This document shows, piece by piece, positions 11,700 through 23,545 of a stretch of DNA of 64,000 nucleotides. The notes below the pieces were generated by a model, which saw only the letters and a program-made list of their open reading frames with translations, made no database searches and was not told the DNA's origin. The position numbers were made by a program, and so were the translations under genes. Location of the stretch: assembly GCF_048773025.1 (NCBI RefSeq), contig NC_133570.1:21426001-21490000 (forward strand), in the 5' to 3' direction. Each line of letters starts with the position of its first letter. The stretch's first letter is position 1. The DNA comes from Camelus bactrianus. Lineage: Eukaryota > Chordata > Mammalia > Artiodactyla > Camelidae.

Positions 11700-14600
11700 G
11701 CAGGCTCCCCGTGGCTCTGCCTCTGCTGGTTGTCCATCTGCTTCTGTTGTTGAAGCATCAGAGCTGAAAGGAGACCTGGGAACCTGCAGAAGGATGAGAA
11801 CCAAGAGGAAGGCATGGTTTTCATGTTTATTTTCCCTCCTCTTCATCCTACAACTAAGCGCGCTGAGCCAGGGGTCAGGGACAAACCATGGGTCTCTCAC
11901 AGTTGCCCTCTCCTCACCTGGGTGAGCCTTCTCCGGGAACCACACTGCAGAGGGCTGTCTCCCCAAGATGATGGGCTCCTTGCAAGGTGGCTCCACAGGA
12001 GGATGCACTGGAGGGTGTGTCCCTCATTCCTGAGGGACATCGGGACACGTGTCCCCATGAGGAGCCAGTGCTGGTTGTAGGTGGAATCCCCATTAATCTA
12101 ATAACTGTCAGAATTCAATTTTAAAGTGGGCAGAAGTGTACTGGGTTCAATAGTTGCATTTTCTTGAAATTGGGAGACAGTTTCAAAATGCAACCTTTCA
12201 TAAAATTGAAATTATGTGAATTCACTTAAATTGATGACATGAAAAACAAAGTGCATTAGGAATCTATTTGCTGCATAACAAGTCACATCCACACTTACAA
12301 GTGAAGAGAAGAACAGTTAATTTCTGCTGTTTTCTGCCACCTACCACCTGGAGCAGCTCTTCTCTGTGCTTGTGTCTCCTGGTTCTCATGAAGGTGAAGC
12401 CCCGTGTCAGCAGGGCTGTTTCATTGAAGGCTCCTCTGTTTGGAAGACCCCCCAATCAGGCTCACCCCCTGCCCGCCATGTGCCCACTTTTCCTAAACAC
12501 ATCATCTTCCTGATATATCTGATTTTTTACCCTTGCCAATTAGGCCTGTCGTTTTCCAAATTCCATGCTAGTCTCCATGTGAATAATCATATTTCTTCAT
12601 CCCAGCATTTTCCATTGGACCAGAACCACAGGTCTTACTATCTATCTGGTCATAGCTCTGGTGTATTGCTGAGAATCGGCAGCAAGTTCATTTCTAGACT
12701 GTACTGTCATTGGGATAATAGCTGCTCCTTGGTTTGGGGTCCGGGAATCAGACTGTTTTCCCTCTCCCAGAATATCCTCTGTTACTTCGTGCCCTCCCCC
12801 ATGGCTGTGGGGACAGTGGGGCGTTCTGTCCCTCTGTCTGCTCTCCTGTTCTCTTTTTCTATGTGATAGGCATCTGCATTTAAGACTCATCTTACATTTT
12901 AGTTAGAAAACCTTTTTTTTTAAATGAGATTGAGCTCAATATGGCTGTACACATGTTAAAAAGTCACAGCCCAAACACTTTACCGACATGTGATATCAAA
13001 CATCCTCCTGAATATCGTGACTCTGAGCTTGCAGTTTAAACAATCACTCCGGCTCTTTATGGGCAGATGTGTGTGTCTGTGCATGAGCTTCTGAGCAGTG
13101 GTCAGTCTTGTGTCCCTCCATGAGCCCTGCCCTCTCCGGTCCCCACACCAGGTCTCTAATGTTTAACACACACTAAATTAAGAGACTCTCATTTTGCCTC
13201 TTTGCATGATCAGAAATCTTTGGACAAGTTTTCATCCAATCTTTGAAATATATTTGGAAATACAAATCATAACGGGTATCTGGTTTTTAAGATAAATTAT
13301 ATCTTGATTCTGTGTATCTCCAGGAAAACAAAACCTCAGAACACAAGGAAACAGATTCAAAACACAAGCATCTGTTCCATTGTGCCTCATCAACTGTGAT
13401 GCCCCAACTGTATTCTGGGCTCATGCGGGGATGGAGCTCTGGACTGAAGGTGGATGTTGCAGTGTCTCCAAAACCTGGAAGTGGGACCTGGTGGGGTGTG
13501 CATGGAGGGGATTTTCCTTCAGAGTCAACAGCAAATTTGGGTTCTGCACCAGGGACGTCCATGAGTCCCACCTAGGTCACATTTTCTGGAGCAGAGATGA
13601 AGAATCCCTGATGAAATTAACTTACAATAAAAAAAAAATGTCTCATTTGTATGCGGGATTATATACATACTCTTGGCCATCTTTATATTTGCAACACACA
13701 AGTACAATTCATAAAAAATATCCAATGACGAATCACAGTATACGTCTATCAAAATTCATCAAATTGTACATCTTAAATGCATGTAGTTGACCTTACAGGA
13801 ATCACACCACAATAAAGGTGTTAATTAAAAAAAAAACATGAATCACAGTGAAACGTGTTAAATGAAGAACGTTCTTGCAGGTGGTTTGTATTACTTATGA
13901 CCCCACTGCAAACTTTTTAAAGGACAAAATGCAGAGGGAAGCAGTGGGCATTAGCCTGTGCGGCTGGACTACGTGGCTATTTTCCCCAGAACAAGGACAG
14001 TCCATGTGCTGCCTGGCAGAGGAGTCCCTCCTAATACTGGGGACACCACAATAGAGGCGTGTGGTGTCCTGAGGTGAATAGCGGGAGATCAGGGAGCACG
14101 TGAGATCAATATGCTTGTTGCTCCAGCAGCTTCCGGGAGGGCGCCTGGGGCTGCATCTGGGCTTTTGCATCGGATCCAGGAGCCACAGAGAGAACCCAGA
14201 GTGGTGTGGACAGGAGCCCACACTGAAAGGCAAGGGGGCAGACATTGCAGTGTGGACAGGAGCTTGTCCTTGCGGTGCTATGTTGTCAGTGGGGAGCAGA
14301 AGAGAATTTTCAGTGCTCAAGACTGAGTGATTCCCTGGGGTGACCCAGGAGTGGTGACTTCAGTGCAAACCACGATGCTCTGATCCCATTTACCCCTGGG
14401 TACAGAGGGAGGAGAAGGGAGGAAGCCTTAGATCCTGCTTGTTTACTCAGGCCATCCAGTGTCCAGGGTCCCCAAGTACTCAGGCCACAGCTTTTGTCAC
14501 TAAGAAGACTCCCAGGATCCTAGAGACTCACCCTTGTCACTGTGACTTCCTTCAGGAGACAAAGCAGAGCCAGCAAAGGGCAGCAGAGGATGAGGTGAAG

Positions 14601-15000
14601 TCTGAGGAAACCAGGAGAAGCTTCCAGGAGACCTGTCCCAGGGGAGCCACAAGGAAGGGCTTCCTCCCCAGCATCAAATTGTGACAATGTCCAAGAATAA
14701 TTGTGTCCCAAGGAGGCTCCTCGGGCCATCAGGTTTCTTACCTTCTCTTAGACTGGTCTCCCAGCAACCTCTGCCTGGCACCCACCAAAATTCTGGACTT
14801 TCAGGGGAAGGGCAGTGGTTCAGCCTAAACCATAAATTTACATAATCCCATAGGGTCAGTGGGTCATTCTTATCAGAGAAGAGTTGGAGCCTTCCCAAAA
14901 TCAAATTCCCAGACACAAACCAAGGGCCAGTCTTGCAAGCAGGTCTTTCCAAAGACTTTAGGCTCAACCTAAGGGCAGTTCTTCCCTGCACAAAACCTGT
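11700..15000. other. A-type V downstream flank, block 1
   Basis: No gene was seen. The stretch is collinear with 41600-44990 and, with a deletion, with 49735-51371. Shared landmarks are the 'gttgttgaagcatcagagct' word just after the V, an old L1 3'-end remnant (about 13690-13835, 'caccacaataaaggtgttaa') and a conserved segment near 14100-14340. Several short open frames here are also found in the paralogous flanks but have no protein-like features. Confidence 0.6.
13690..13835 (+). repeat. Old L1 3'-end fragment in A-type flank
   Basis: The words 'catcaaattgtacatcttaa' and 'cacaataaaggtgttaa' followed by poly-A are typical of old mammalian L1 3' ends. The paralogous copy lies at about 43650-43765, so the insertion predates the block duplication. 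Confidence 0.5.
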
Positions 15001-15115
15001 GTGTGTGCCTGCCCCTGGGATCAGGTTAGATGCAAGGAAAACCCAACTTTTCACCATCAAGTCAGGTTAGGTTCTATCTCAGGCTGCGCTCTCTCTTTGT
15101 AAATGCACACACAGA

Positions 15116-15172
15116 AGACACACGCACACACAGCAGCACGCGTGCAGACACACACACACACACATACATGAG
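15116..15172 (+). repeat. (CA)n microsatellite
   Basis: CA-rich tract, interrupted, upstream of the B-type V at 16.1 kb. Related shorter tracts lie at about 45050-45100 and 51566-51590 in the paralogous B blocks. Confidence 0.8.
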
Positions 15173-15387
15173 CCATCACTCCTGGAGCCCCCTCCATGTA
15201 CCCGGAAAGGAAACAGGGATCTGCTCTGTGGGTACCAGGTGCTCCTTTTGCCATCAACTGTGATCTCTGTGACAAGAAGCAGGAGCATCAGCTGAGTTGC
15301 AAGGGGAGGCAAGAGAAGTGGGGGATCAGAGTTGAATTGTCAGCCACCCTCAGCTGCCTCCCTGGCCACCATATGCCCCATCTGAGG

Positions 15388-15401
15388 CCACCAGGGGGCA
15401 G
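15388..15401 (+). promoter_or_regulatory. CTCF-like core motif CCACCAGGGGGCAG
   Basis: A perfect-looking CTCF core 702 bp upstream of the V ATG at 16090, forward orientation, pointing with V transcription. Confidence 0.55.
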
Positions 15402-15976
15402 CAAGGGACAGGGTTTGGGGAAGGTTCCCCTGCGGTTCACCTGCCTAGGGTGAAGTCCCACAGCTTATGCCTCCTGAAGCCCCTCAGTGAGAGTTTGGGG
15501 TGCAGGGTCCCCATCGGTTCTGCTTCATGATCCCTTTACTAGAAACACCAACAACTGTCCTGGGGACTCCCCCTCAGAGCACCACAGAGACAGCGGACTG
15601 AGGGACAAGGGGACCATCTTGCTGATGAGGTAAGATGGGGTGAGGGGTGGACACACCCAGCTCTCCTGTGATGTCAGGACGAGAAGAGATTGAATCTCTA
15701 ACTAATTCCAGCCCTTCTATCCCCTGTCATCACTTTTGACACATAGAATTGAAAATAATTTGGGGGGATAGTTAGCCAACGATACCTTCACTCTAGTACA
15801 GAATGACAGGGAAAGAAAGGGTGGATCAAATTCAGGGACCCTGTAATGGTCAGTGTGTCATGATAAAAAAAAATCAGAGTATTAATTCTCCCAGACTGGC
15901 TCTGTGTCCATGAAGGCAGAAGTATCTCCACTAAATGGCCAGGTCAGAGGGGGTGGGAAAGCAGGGACAGGAGCAG

Positions 15977-15984
15977 GTTTGCAT
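15977..15984 (+). promoter_or_regulatory. Variant octamer GTTTGCAT
   Basis: A one-base variant of the Ig octamer, 113 bp upstream of the ATG at 16090. Confidence 0.6.
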
Positions 15985-16089
15985 TAAGGCCCTTCCCAAC
16001 TCTGCAGCCGGGGGAGGGAATAAGAGAGGTCTGTGGGACAAGGACCAGGGTTGGGGGCTCAGAAGGCAGCGCTCTGGGGCATCTCCACC

Positions 16090-16551
16090 ATGGCCTGGGC
16101 TCTGCTCCTTGTCACTCTCCTCACTCAGGGCACAGGTCAGGCTCCAGGGAAGGGGCACGAGGATATCTGGTCCCTCCCAGTTTCTATGTCCTCAGGATGA
16201 CCTGAGACCAAGCCCTGAACTGACCTGAGTGTATTTTTGCTCTTTTCAGGGTCCTGGGCCCAGTCTGCCCAGACTCAGCCTCCCTCGGTGTCCGGGACTC
16301 CGGGACAGATGGTCACCATCTCCTGTGCTGCAACCAGCAGTGATGGGGCTGGAAAGTATGTCTCCTGCTACCAACAGTTCCCAGGAATGGACCCAAAACT
16401 CCTGATTCATGAGGTCAAAAAGGAGCCTCGGGATCCCTGATCGCTTCTCTGGCTCCAAGTCTGGCAACACGGACTCCCTGACCATCTCTGGGCTCTAGTC
16501 TGAGGACGAGGCTGATTATTTCTGTGCCTCATATCACAGTGTGAGTTACCA
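16090..16551 (+). pseudogene. IGLV2: IGLV family-2 pseudogene (B-type block 1)
   Basis: Lambda V segment with leader exon 16090-16135 and V exon 16250-16551. The leader donor reads GTCAG instead of the GTGAG of its relatives. The V exon starts well ('[20 protein letters not shown]', Cys23), but the conserved Trp41 is Cys ('VSCYQQF'), a one-base deletion in CDR2 (around 16420-16435) shifts the frame to a TGA, and framework 3 carries the same TAG in place of Gln seen in the 11.2-kb pseudogene. That shared stop suggests common descent or gene conversion between the two. The RSS is nearly intact. Confidence 0.88.
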
Positions 16552-16590
16552 CACAGTGGCCCAATTTCATGTGGAAGTGACACCAAATCC
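16552..16590 (+). promoter_or_regulatory. V-lambda RSS, 23-bp spacer
   Basis: Heptamer CACAGTG (16552-16558), 23-bp spacer, nonamer ACCAAATCC (16582-16590). The nonamer is slightly weaker than ACCAAAACC. Confidence 0.8.
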
Positions 16591-17132
16591 TGCTCTGAGT
16601 TCACGGGCTGTCTCTTTGCTTGGAAGAGTCTCCACGCCCTGAGCAGCGGGCTCAGGCAGCTCGGCCATGAATTGTCTGGGCACCTCTCTCCTCCCACACC
16701 AAAGGTGACAGGAAACACGCACCTGGCATTATTCCCTTGGGAGGGTAATTGCTTCCTCTTCCCATGTGACATGGGTCACAAATGGGCCACTCTTTCCACG
16801 TCTCATCAGCAGTATGATGATTAGTGGTCAGTGTCTACCTGCCTGGGGGAAGAGGTGCCTGTGCTGCTGCAAAAACACCATGTTCAATGTGTCTGTGAGG
16901 CTGTTTCCAGAGGAGATTAGCACTGGAATCCATTTACTTAGTCAAGAAGATCACTGGTGCCAATGCTGGTGGGCAGGGTCCATGAGTGGAGGGTCTGAAT
17001 AGAACAAAAAGTGGGGGAAGGGGCATATGCTCCCTCCACGTCATCAGACATCTTCTCCTGACCTGGGTCACTAGCACTGCTGGGTTTTCAGTTGTTCAAC
17101 TCAGACCTGGACTTACATCAGCGGTCCCTGAG

Positions 17133-17345
17133 TCACAGGCCTCTGGAAGCAAACTGAATTAAATCACTAGCTTTCTGGGTTCTCCAGCCCCCTGCAGGGG
17201 TGATGTGCCCCGCCAAGGGCAAGGTTACAGTCATGGCCAGCAGAGTCCCAGCAACCATCAGAACAGTCTGACGGGCACAGATCAATGACCCTGGCTTCAT
17301 GATCGAGGTATTCCTAGGGGTGAAATAGGCAGGAAGCAGGCTCAA
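17133..17345 (-). other. Short minus-strand open frame kept in two paralogous blocks
   Basis: A 70-codon open frame with a hydrophobic segment (ARQTVLMVAGTLLAMTVTLP). A 71-codon counterpart lies at 53474-53689 and shares most residues. It stands just left of the retroviral pro-pol fossil in both blocks and in the opposite orientation. It may be a displaced retroviral piece (the hydrophobic stretch resembles a leader or membrane segment) or chance; I do not recognise a host gene. Confidence 0.3.
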
Positions 17346-17559
17346 TACTTACTTGGGCTTATAAGAAAAACACGTGTAGGTCCAGTGAGCAAAAGTTTAA
17401 CTTAAATCACAAAAAGAGCATCACAACCCCTAAATCAGTGGATTCCCAGCCTGAAGCCAATTTACACACCCAGATCCCTATGAAAAAAAGGGAGGCTTCA
17501 TCCCCTTGAGGAAGAACTCCGGAACATCACTGAAAATTCATATTGTTGATTTTTCTCCC

Positions 17560-18640
17560 AAGCTTCCCCAAAGGCAACAATAGCCTTTATCGGGGTAATT
17601 GTGCACTGGGGAAAAGGAAATAATCACGCTTTGCAGGGACTACTGGACCCCGGTTATGAACTGACTTTGATCCTGGGACCCCAAACCTCACCGTGGCCCT
17701 CCAGTGAGAGCCGGGGTTTCTGGAGATCAGCTGAACAGTGAACAGTGTTTTATCTCACATCTGTCTCAAAGTGGCTCAAGTCGGTCCCCGAATCCATCCT
17801 GTGGTCATTTCTCCAGTTGCAGAATACAGTTACCACGTGGCCTGAACATCCCGCCATGAACTGGGTGCCATCTGAACCACCGAACTGTGTGGCCAGGTGC
17901 CCCCGGCAAAGAGCGCAGCACAGGTGGGCAGCTGAGCCACTGTGGCCCCTCTCAGGGCGTCCTCCAGGGACACGGTGAGAGGACACCCTCCGTGGGCAGC
18001 ACTTCCGGCAGCACAGCTGTTTGTGCTTTTTGGAAGGAGAAATGGCCAAGCATGCAATTATACACCGAGTCATGGTTTTGGCAGGATGGTCAGGGACTTG
18101 GAAGAAACAAGATAGGAAACTTGGTGAAAAAATTAATTTGGTGAGAGGTATGTGGATAGACTTCTCCAGGTGAGCTAAAAAAATAAAGTGAAGGCATTTG
18201 AGTCAGCTGTGAACATTCACCACTGGGTGACTTCAGTCCAGGAGGACTTTTGTAATCAAGGGGCTAGGATGACTCACTGTGCAGATCCCAGGCAGCATCT
18301 CTCCCCAGCCTCCTGTGTCTTCCTCCCATGGCCTCCTGAACAGGTGTCAATGGTGACCGGGCCAGAAATTATGCAAGGACTCAGCAACGTGGGCCACCAC
18401 AAACCAAGATCAACCAGACAGTCCAAACAGGTCTGCTCATAGCCCAGAACCTTCGGGAATGAAAGTTTGAGTCACCACCCCCACCCCAAGTTCAAGAACC
18501 ATGACGAGCTGAGACGTTTGCGGAAGGCAAAGGAAACAGAGCCTGAGCAGCAGAAGGAGGGGGCTGTGGATCCCAGCTGTGCCTGCGGACCTGGCCACGG
18601 ACATGAGGGCTGCAGGCATCAGGGGTGTCTCCTCTTTACT
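17560..18640 (+). mobile_element. Class I endogenous retrovirus pro-pol fossil, B block 1
   Basis: Fossil fragment of an ERV1-type (gamma-like) provirus on the + strand. Recognisable parts are a protease-like stretch near 17570-17790 ('GLLDPGYELTLI' resembling the retroviral LLDTG active-site region) and an RNase H to integrase N-terminal stretch near 18090-18560. Most of the reverse transcriptase between them, and both LTRs, are absent. The piece is heavily broken and old. The same fragment stands at the same place in B block 3 (53890-54975), so it predates that duplication. Confidence 0.7.
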
Positions 18641-18644
18641 TTGT

Positions 18645-18647
<3 letters not shown>

Positions 18648-18681
<34 letters not shown>

Positions 18682-18752
18682 CTCTGTGTTTGTCTCTTTG
18701 TGTCTGTGTGTGTGTCTCTGAGTGTGTGTCTGTGTGTGTGTGTGTGTGTATA
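18648..18752 (+). repeat. (TG)n microsatellite
   Basis: Interrupted TG tract immediately right of the retroviral fossil. The paralogous tract is at 54985-55075. Confidence 0.85.
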
Positions 18753-20700
18753 CACATATTAAGCAAACACCTTTGTTTTCCTTCCTCTCTCATCTCCTTA
18801 TCACGTGACTAGAAGTCATCTGCACTTCTTAGGGAGTCCCTGGGCTCCATTTAGGATTCAGACCTCCCAGAGGGAAATAATCTCTAGAGGTTTAGTGGTG
18901 CCTCAGTCTCCCAAATCCCTGCAGCTGGCTGATCCATCTTACAATGTGAGGGCCACCAGCTAATCACATCAACACGTCTGAAATACCCAACCCAGCCCCG
19001 TGGAGGAGGGTCACATCCCCCACTACATCTTCCTCAGCCGCTCCCCTGAGAATTGAAATAAAACTTACTAAATAGACATTCAGCCCAGGGCAAGGAGTCC
19101 CAGGTCCACATAAATGACCAGACTTTGGGGTGAATCCAAAGGGGAGTCTCCAAATCACCACACATGTTCCCTTTATGACACAATGTGCAAGAAGACATGG
19201 ACAGTATTTGATAGCAAGTCACTGGCTGGACTCGAGGACTTCTAAGCTCATGTAGAGCATAAACTTGAGATATTTCACTTAGAGGTTTTCAAGAAAAGAC
19301 CGAGGGAGTCAGTCACAGGCCCAAAGATGAGTCCTTCAGGCCTGAAGTCTCTTTGGAGTAAGGAGACTTTTGGACGTGTGAGAAGCAGGGGGCGCTGTGG
19401 GTCCACGTCTGTGTTTGTGGGGAACTGGCCCAGCTGTGAATCTTTTCAGCTGACATCTTTGCACTTCCCATCACTGTCACCACGCAGCCCTCAGCAGCTG
19501 TGATGACCCTCACACCGAGGGAGAGTGGGTGACAGAAGAAGGGACACAGAAATAAAGCCCTCAGCACCCCCACACTTCCACATACCCTTCATCTGGCAGT
19601 TTCTCCTCCCACAGGGACTCAGCCCTGGGGGCAAGCAGGCAGCTGAATTGGGGATTTGCCTGAGAGCCACTCTTCATGAAAGTAATGGGGAAGAGGAGAG
19701 GTAAGGCTGGAGGAGACCCAGTGTTGCCACCACGCAGTGGGGACGATGCCCGTGGGAAAAGCAGGACACACAATGAAAGGTCCACAGGTCAGCCGGCGAT
19801 GAGCTGGTACACTGAAGGCAGGTCGCCCGTAGAGGGGCGCTGCGCATAAGAAACTGGCAAACTACCACTTCTCTATCCGAAGTGCGGACCAACCAGGTCA
19901 CCAGTACCACGCTTTACCAGGTGTGGGCGCTGTAAATCACAGTCACCATCAACAGCACCTGCTCTGATTCCAAGTACTTCCCCAACCGCACAGTAGGCAC
20001 CCAGTTATACCAAAGGCTTTGCCTTTATCTGAAACGAGGTCCGGGGAGGAACTGGGTTGGAATCTGGACAGTCACCGACCCATCATTCGTTGGCTGAATG
20101 TGTCTCTCCTTCATGGAAAGAAAGAACATCCTGACAGCCTCACAATGCCTGGCTTTGCTCACCAAGCCAGTGTCCAAACTCTCCGAGGTGCAATGAAAGA
20201 GGATCTGGGTGACCTGCAAAGATAGTGACCTTCCCAGGGGAAGACAATTTCCCAGGAGAATATTTAAATTAGCATGTGACAGCCTGGACAAGGGGCACAA
20301 GAACTCCTGCTACGCACAGAAAGCCAGAGGCTGCAGAGAAGATGTAAACATGTCCTGTGTGGGCTGTTTTGAAAACAAGAGCTGAAACTTCCCTCCAGGC
20401 ACACCCCTGCCTGGCGTGAGTGCTGATGTCCACTTTGGAGGATGGAGGCCACACAGGGAAAATATTATGTTCAGAAAGTATTGGTAATTATAATCAGATT
20501 ATTAAATGTCCAGTAAGCATGTCACACTAATGGACCTTGCACCATCAACAGATGACAGTTAATGCACCAGATCTCTAACTGGAGCAGTGATTCCAGGAAT
20601 CCTCCAGAGTAAAGTTCGGAGGCCAGGGCGGATTCCCTGCCCTGGCGCTGCAAGGAGGACATGGGGGAACAAGTCTGTCCTCTTGAGTCACTTGTCCTGA
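18753..20700. other. B-block 1 flank leading to the family-3 genes
   Basis: No gene was seen. The first part (to about 19470) is collinear with 55080-55770. Around 19790-19950 there is an old antisense L1 remnant ('aagaaactggcaaactacc'). A CTCF-like agcagggggcgctg occurs at 19384-19397 (paralogue 55688-55703). Confidence 0.5.
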
Positions 20701-20742
20701 GGCCACAGCTGCTTTGGATCAAAATTCAGCCCCAAAGGAGAA

Positions 20743-20755
20743 GGACATCTGCATA
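20743..20755 (+). promoter_or_regulatory. Degenerate octamer ATCTGCAT of the 20.9-kb V gene
   Basis: The position homologous to ATTTGCAT at 25009 and 57636 reads ATCTGCAT here (within acatctgcataaa). The T-to-C change in the octamer core may weaken the promoter. Confidence 0.55.
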
Positions 20756-20862
20756 AACGCTTACCACTCACAGCCCCAATGGTTGGAGGAGGGAATAAGA
20801 GAGGTCCTTGTGAGCCCTGCCCTGCTTGAGGTCTCAGAGGCAGAGCTGAGGAGACCTCCACC

Positions 20863-21355
20863 ATGGCCTGGACCCCTCTCCTGCTCCCCCTCCTCTCTCT
20901 CTGCACAGGTGCTGCCCCCAGGGCTCACAACCCAGGGGATCCAGGGATCAGCCTGGCCCTGAACATCAGCTCCGACCAGGGATGCTGCGGGGTGCGTAGT
21001 CCAAGGGAATGAGACCCTCATCCTCACTCTCACTCTCCTGTCTTCTCCTGTAGGTTCGGTGGCCTCTTCTGCACTGACTCAGTCCTCCGTGTTGTCCGTG
21101 TCCTTGGGACAGACGGCCAGGATCACCTGCCAAGCAGGCAATTTTGGAAGATATTATGCTCACTGGTATCAACAGAAGCCAGGCCAGGTCCCTGTGCTCG
21201 TCATCTATGAGTACAGCAAGAGAGCCTCGGGTATCCCTGAGCGGTTCTCTGGCTCCAGCTCTGGGGGCACCGCCACCCTGACCATCAGCGGGGCCCAGGC
21301 CGAGGATGAGGCCGACTATTACTGTCAGTCAGCAGACAGCAGTGGTTATAATGCT
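20863..21355 (+). CDS. IGLV3: IGLV family-3 V gene, intact frame (1)
   Basis: Germline lambda light-chain V gene. Leader exon 20863-20908 ([16 protein letters not shown], a signal peptide), intron 20909-21053 (GT-AG), V exon 21054-21355. The mature chain starts at SSALTQSS. Cys23 ('ITCQAG'), Trp41 ('HWYQQKPG'), the family-3 '[20 protein letters not shown]' framework and 'DEADYYC' with Cys104 are all present. Germline CDR3 starts [10 protein letters not shown]. It has a correct RSS. It is the tandem partner of the gene at 25103, with homologous flanks on both sides. The weak spot is the promoter octamer (ATCTGCAT). It would encode the V domain of a lambda chain after V-J joining. Confidence 0.92.
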
Positions 21356-21394
21356 CACAGTGACACAGGCAGATGGGGAAGTGGGACACAAACC
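21356..21394 (+). promoter_or_regulatory. V-lambda RSS, 23-bp spacer
   Basis: CACAGTG (21356-21362), 23-bp spacer, ACACAAACC (21386-21394). Confidence 0.88.
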
Positions 21395-21399
21395 CTCTC

Positions 21400-22620
21400 C
21401 ATCTGTGTCACACTCTCCTTCAGCCCCAGGAGGCCTGTGGACAAAGCAATGACCGGTCTGGCCCGGTTCCCCCAGATCTGAGCTCCCAGGCTGCACTCCG
21501 CCCACCCCCCGCCCTCCAGGCAGCTCTTCACATGCTGGATCAGGGGTAAAACATTGCCTGGCTGGACCAGTGTGTCCTGGGGTTGTCTCAATCGGCCATG
21601 AATAGGGGAAAGAGGTCCTGAATAGAAGAACAGTAAGAGGGACACATATGACCAGTGGTAATTACCTCAGCATCTCCTTTTGTGGTCACCAGATTATCCA
21701 GCATCAGACTCAGAACCTGCTTGCTCATCTGAGCCACCGAATAGGCAGAAACTTTCATGCACACCCAGACCAGTGAGTCCGCGGCAAGCAGCTGTGTTGA
21801 CCAAAGTATCCTTCACCCTGGGCCCTGACCTCACCGGGTCACATGGGATTTCACTGCTGGATCCTGGACCTCAGCGGGGCCCCTGGTGAAGAGAGATGAC
21901 AAGGAGAGTCCAGGAGTTTCCCATAGCCTGAGGCCACAAGGGCAGGAGGGGAGGGGTGACTGGTCTCTGGGGGAAGGATGGACAGGGTGGGATGGTAGCA
22001 GGAGTAGAGGCTCCTGGGGTTCAGTCCAGCAGGGACCTCTGTCACCCATGTCTGGCTCCACTCTCAGTGGACACATGGCCATCCAATCTCATCCCCCCAT
22101 TCCAGGAAAGGCTTGTTCTCTCCAAGGGTTTGCAGTGACTTTGTCCCAAACATGCCCCTGTCGGTCCTCTCATGGGGCATGTCCTGCCCCCTTACACTGG
22201 GGGAAGGAGCCAGGAAAACTGCAGTGAACAAGCCCACCCCCATGTGGGTCTGAGCATTTCCATACCCCCAGGACCTGTGCTGCTAAGAACTGGAAGAAAG
22301 TCCGAAGGAGCCTGTCATGGACAGAGAGACAGACTGCAGGGAGCAAGGACATGGAAGAAAAAGTGGGACCAATAAAATCTATTCCTTCTGTGCTTAGATG
22401 GACACGAGCCAGGGAGGGGGCTGCCAGTACAGAGCCAAGGTCAGAGAGATATGGTCAGGGTGGGCTGGCAGGGACAGCCTTGAAGGCCAGGGTCCGTCTC
22501 TGCCCACACCTGCTCCCTCCCTCCCTCGCTCCCTCCCTCCCTGTTCTGAGGAAAGTGTCCTCTGCTTTCTCTGGACTTGCTGTTCACAATCTCTAAGTGA
22601 GAGTTTGCACTTGGGAATCT
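21400..22620. other. Family-3 downstream flank, copy 1
   Basis: No gene was seen. Collinear with 25640-26860 after the next V gene (shared words such as 'gactttgtcccaaacatgcc' and 'ctctcatggggcatgtcctg'), which shows a tandem duplication of a unit of about 4.2 kb. Confidence 0.6.
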
Positions 22621-23511
22621 TCTTCCACTGTTTCTTTATTCTTTTTTTGGTTATAATTTACATATGCTAAAAAATTACAACTTTTAGAAACACTTCTAAG
22701 AGTATTTATAAATGCATATACAGAAGTAAGCATCCTGCTACCACAGCAGCCAGTAGCTCTGTTATTCCCATAGCTGCCCCAGGCGCCTTTGGGGGCGGCC
22801 CTTCCTCCAGCCCCGCCTCTGGGACTGCTGGCCTGCTGTCTGTCCCTACAGTTGGCTCCTGGTCAGAACATCATGAAATGCAGTGACACAGGGCACCCCT
22901 TGGTTCTGGCTTCTTTCACCCAGTGTGATGCACCTGAGATCTGTCTGTTTTCTTTCAGGTGCTAATTGTTCACTGCCTGCCCCTTACTGAGTATATTCCA
23001 CTGCATGGATGCACCACAGTTTGTTCATCGTCCACTGGTTGTAAAATTAGGGTTGGATCGAGAGTCCACAGTTTGACAGTTTCACATAAAGCCTTTATAA
23101 TACTTGTTACAGGTGGTTTGTGGGCATAAGTTTTCATTTCACTCAGGGAAACACCTGGGAATGGAATTGATGGCTCCTACGGCAGGTACAGGAGCGCCTG
23201 TCTAAGACTCTGGCAAACTATTATCCAGCGTGGGTGCCCGACGTTGCTTTCTGTGGTCCTCAGCCACTGAGGAGAGTTACACTTGCTGCCCACCCCCTGA
23301 GCTCTGGGCATATTAGGCTGTTACCAAAGTCATTCTCATGCACATCAAGTGGCATCGCATGTTTTTAATTTTCTTTAGTGACTTACACTGGTGAACATAA
23401 TTTAAGGGTTTATTTGTCAACTTCATATCTTGTTGGTCAAGTGTTTGATCAAACCATTACCCAAAGTTCAAGCTCAGAGTTTCCCAGTATTACGTGTACT
23501 AATTTGTGAGT

Positions 23512-23545
<34 letters not shown>

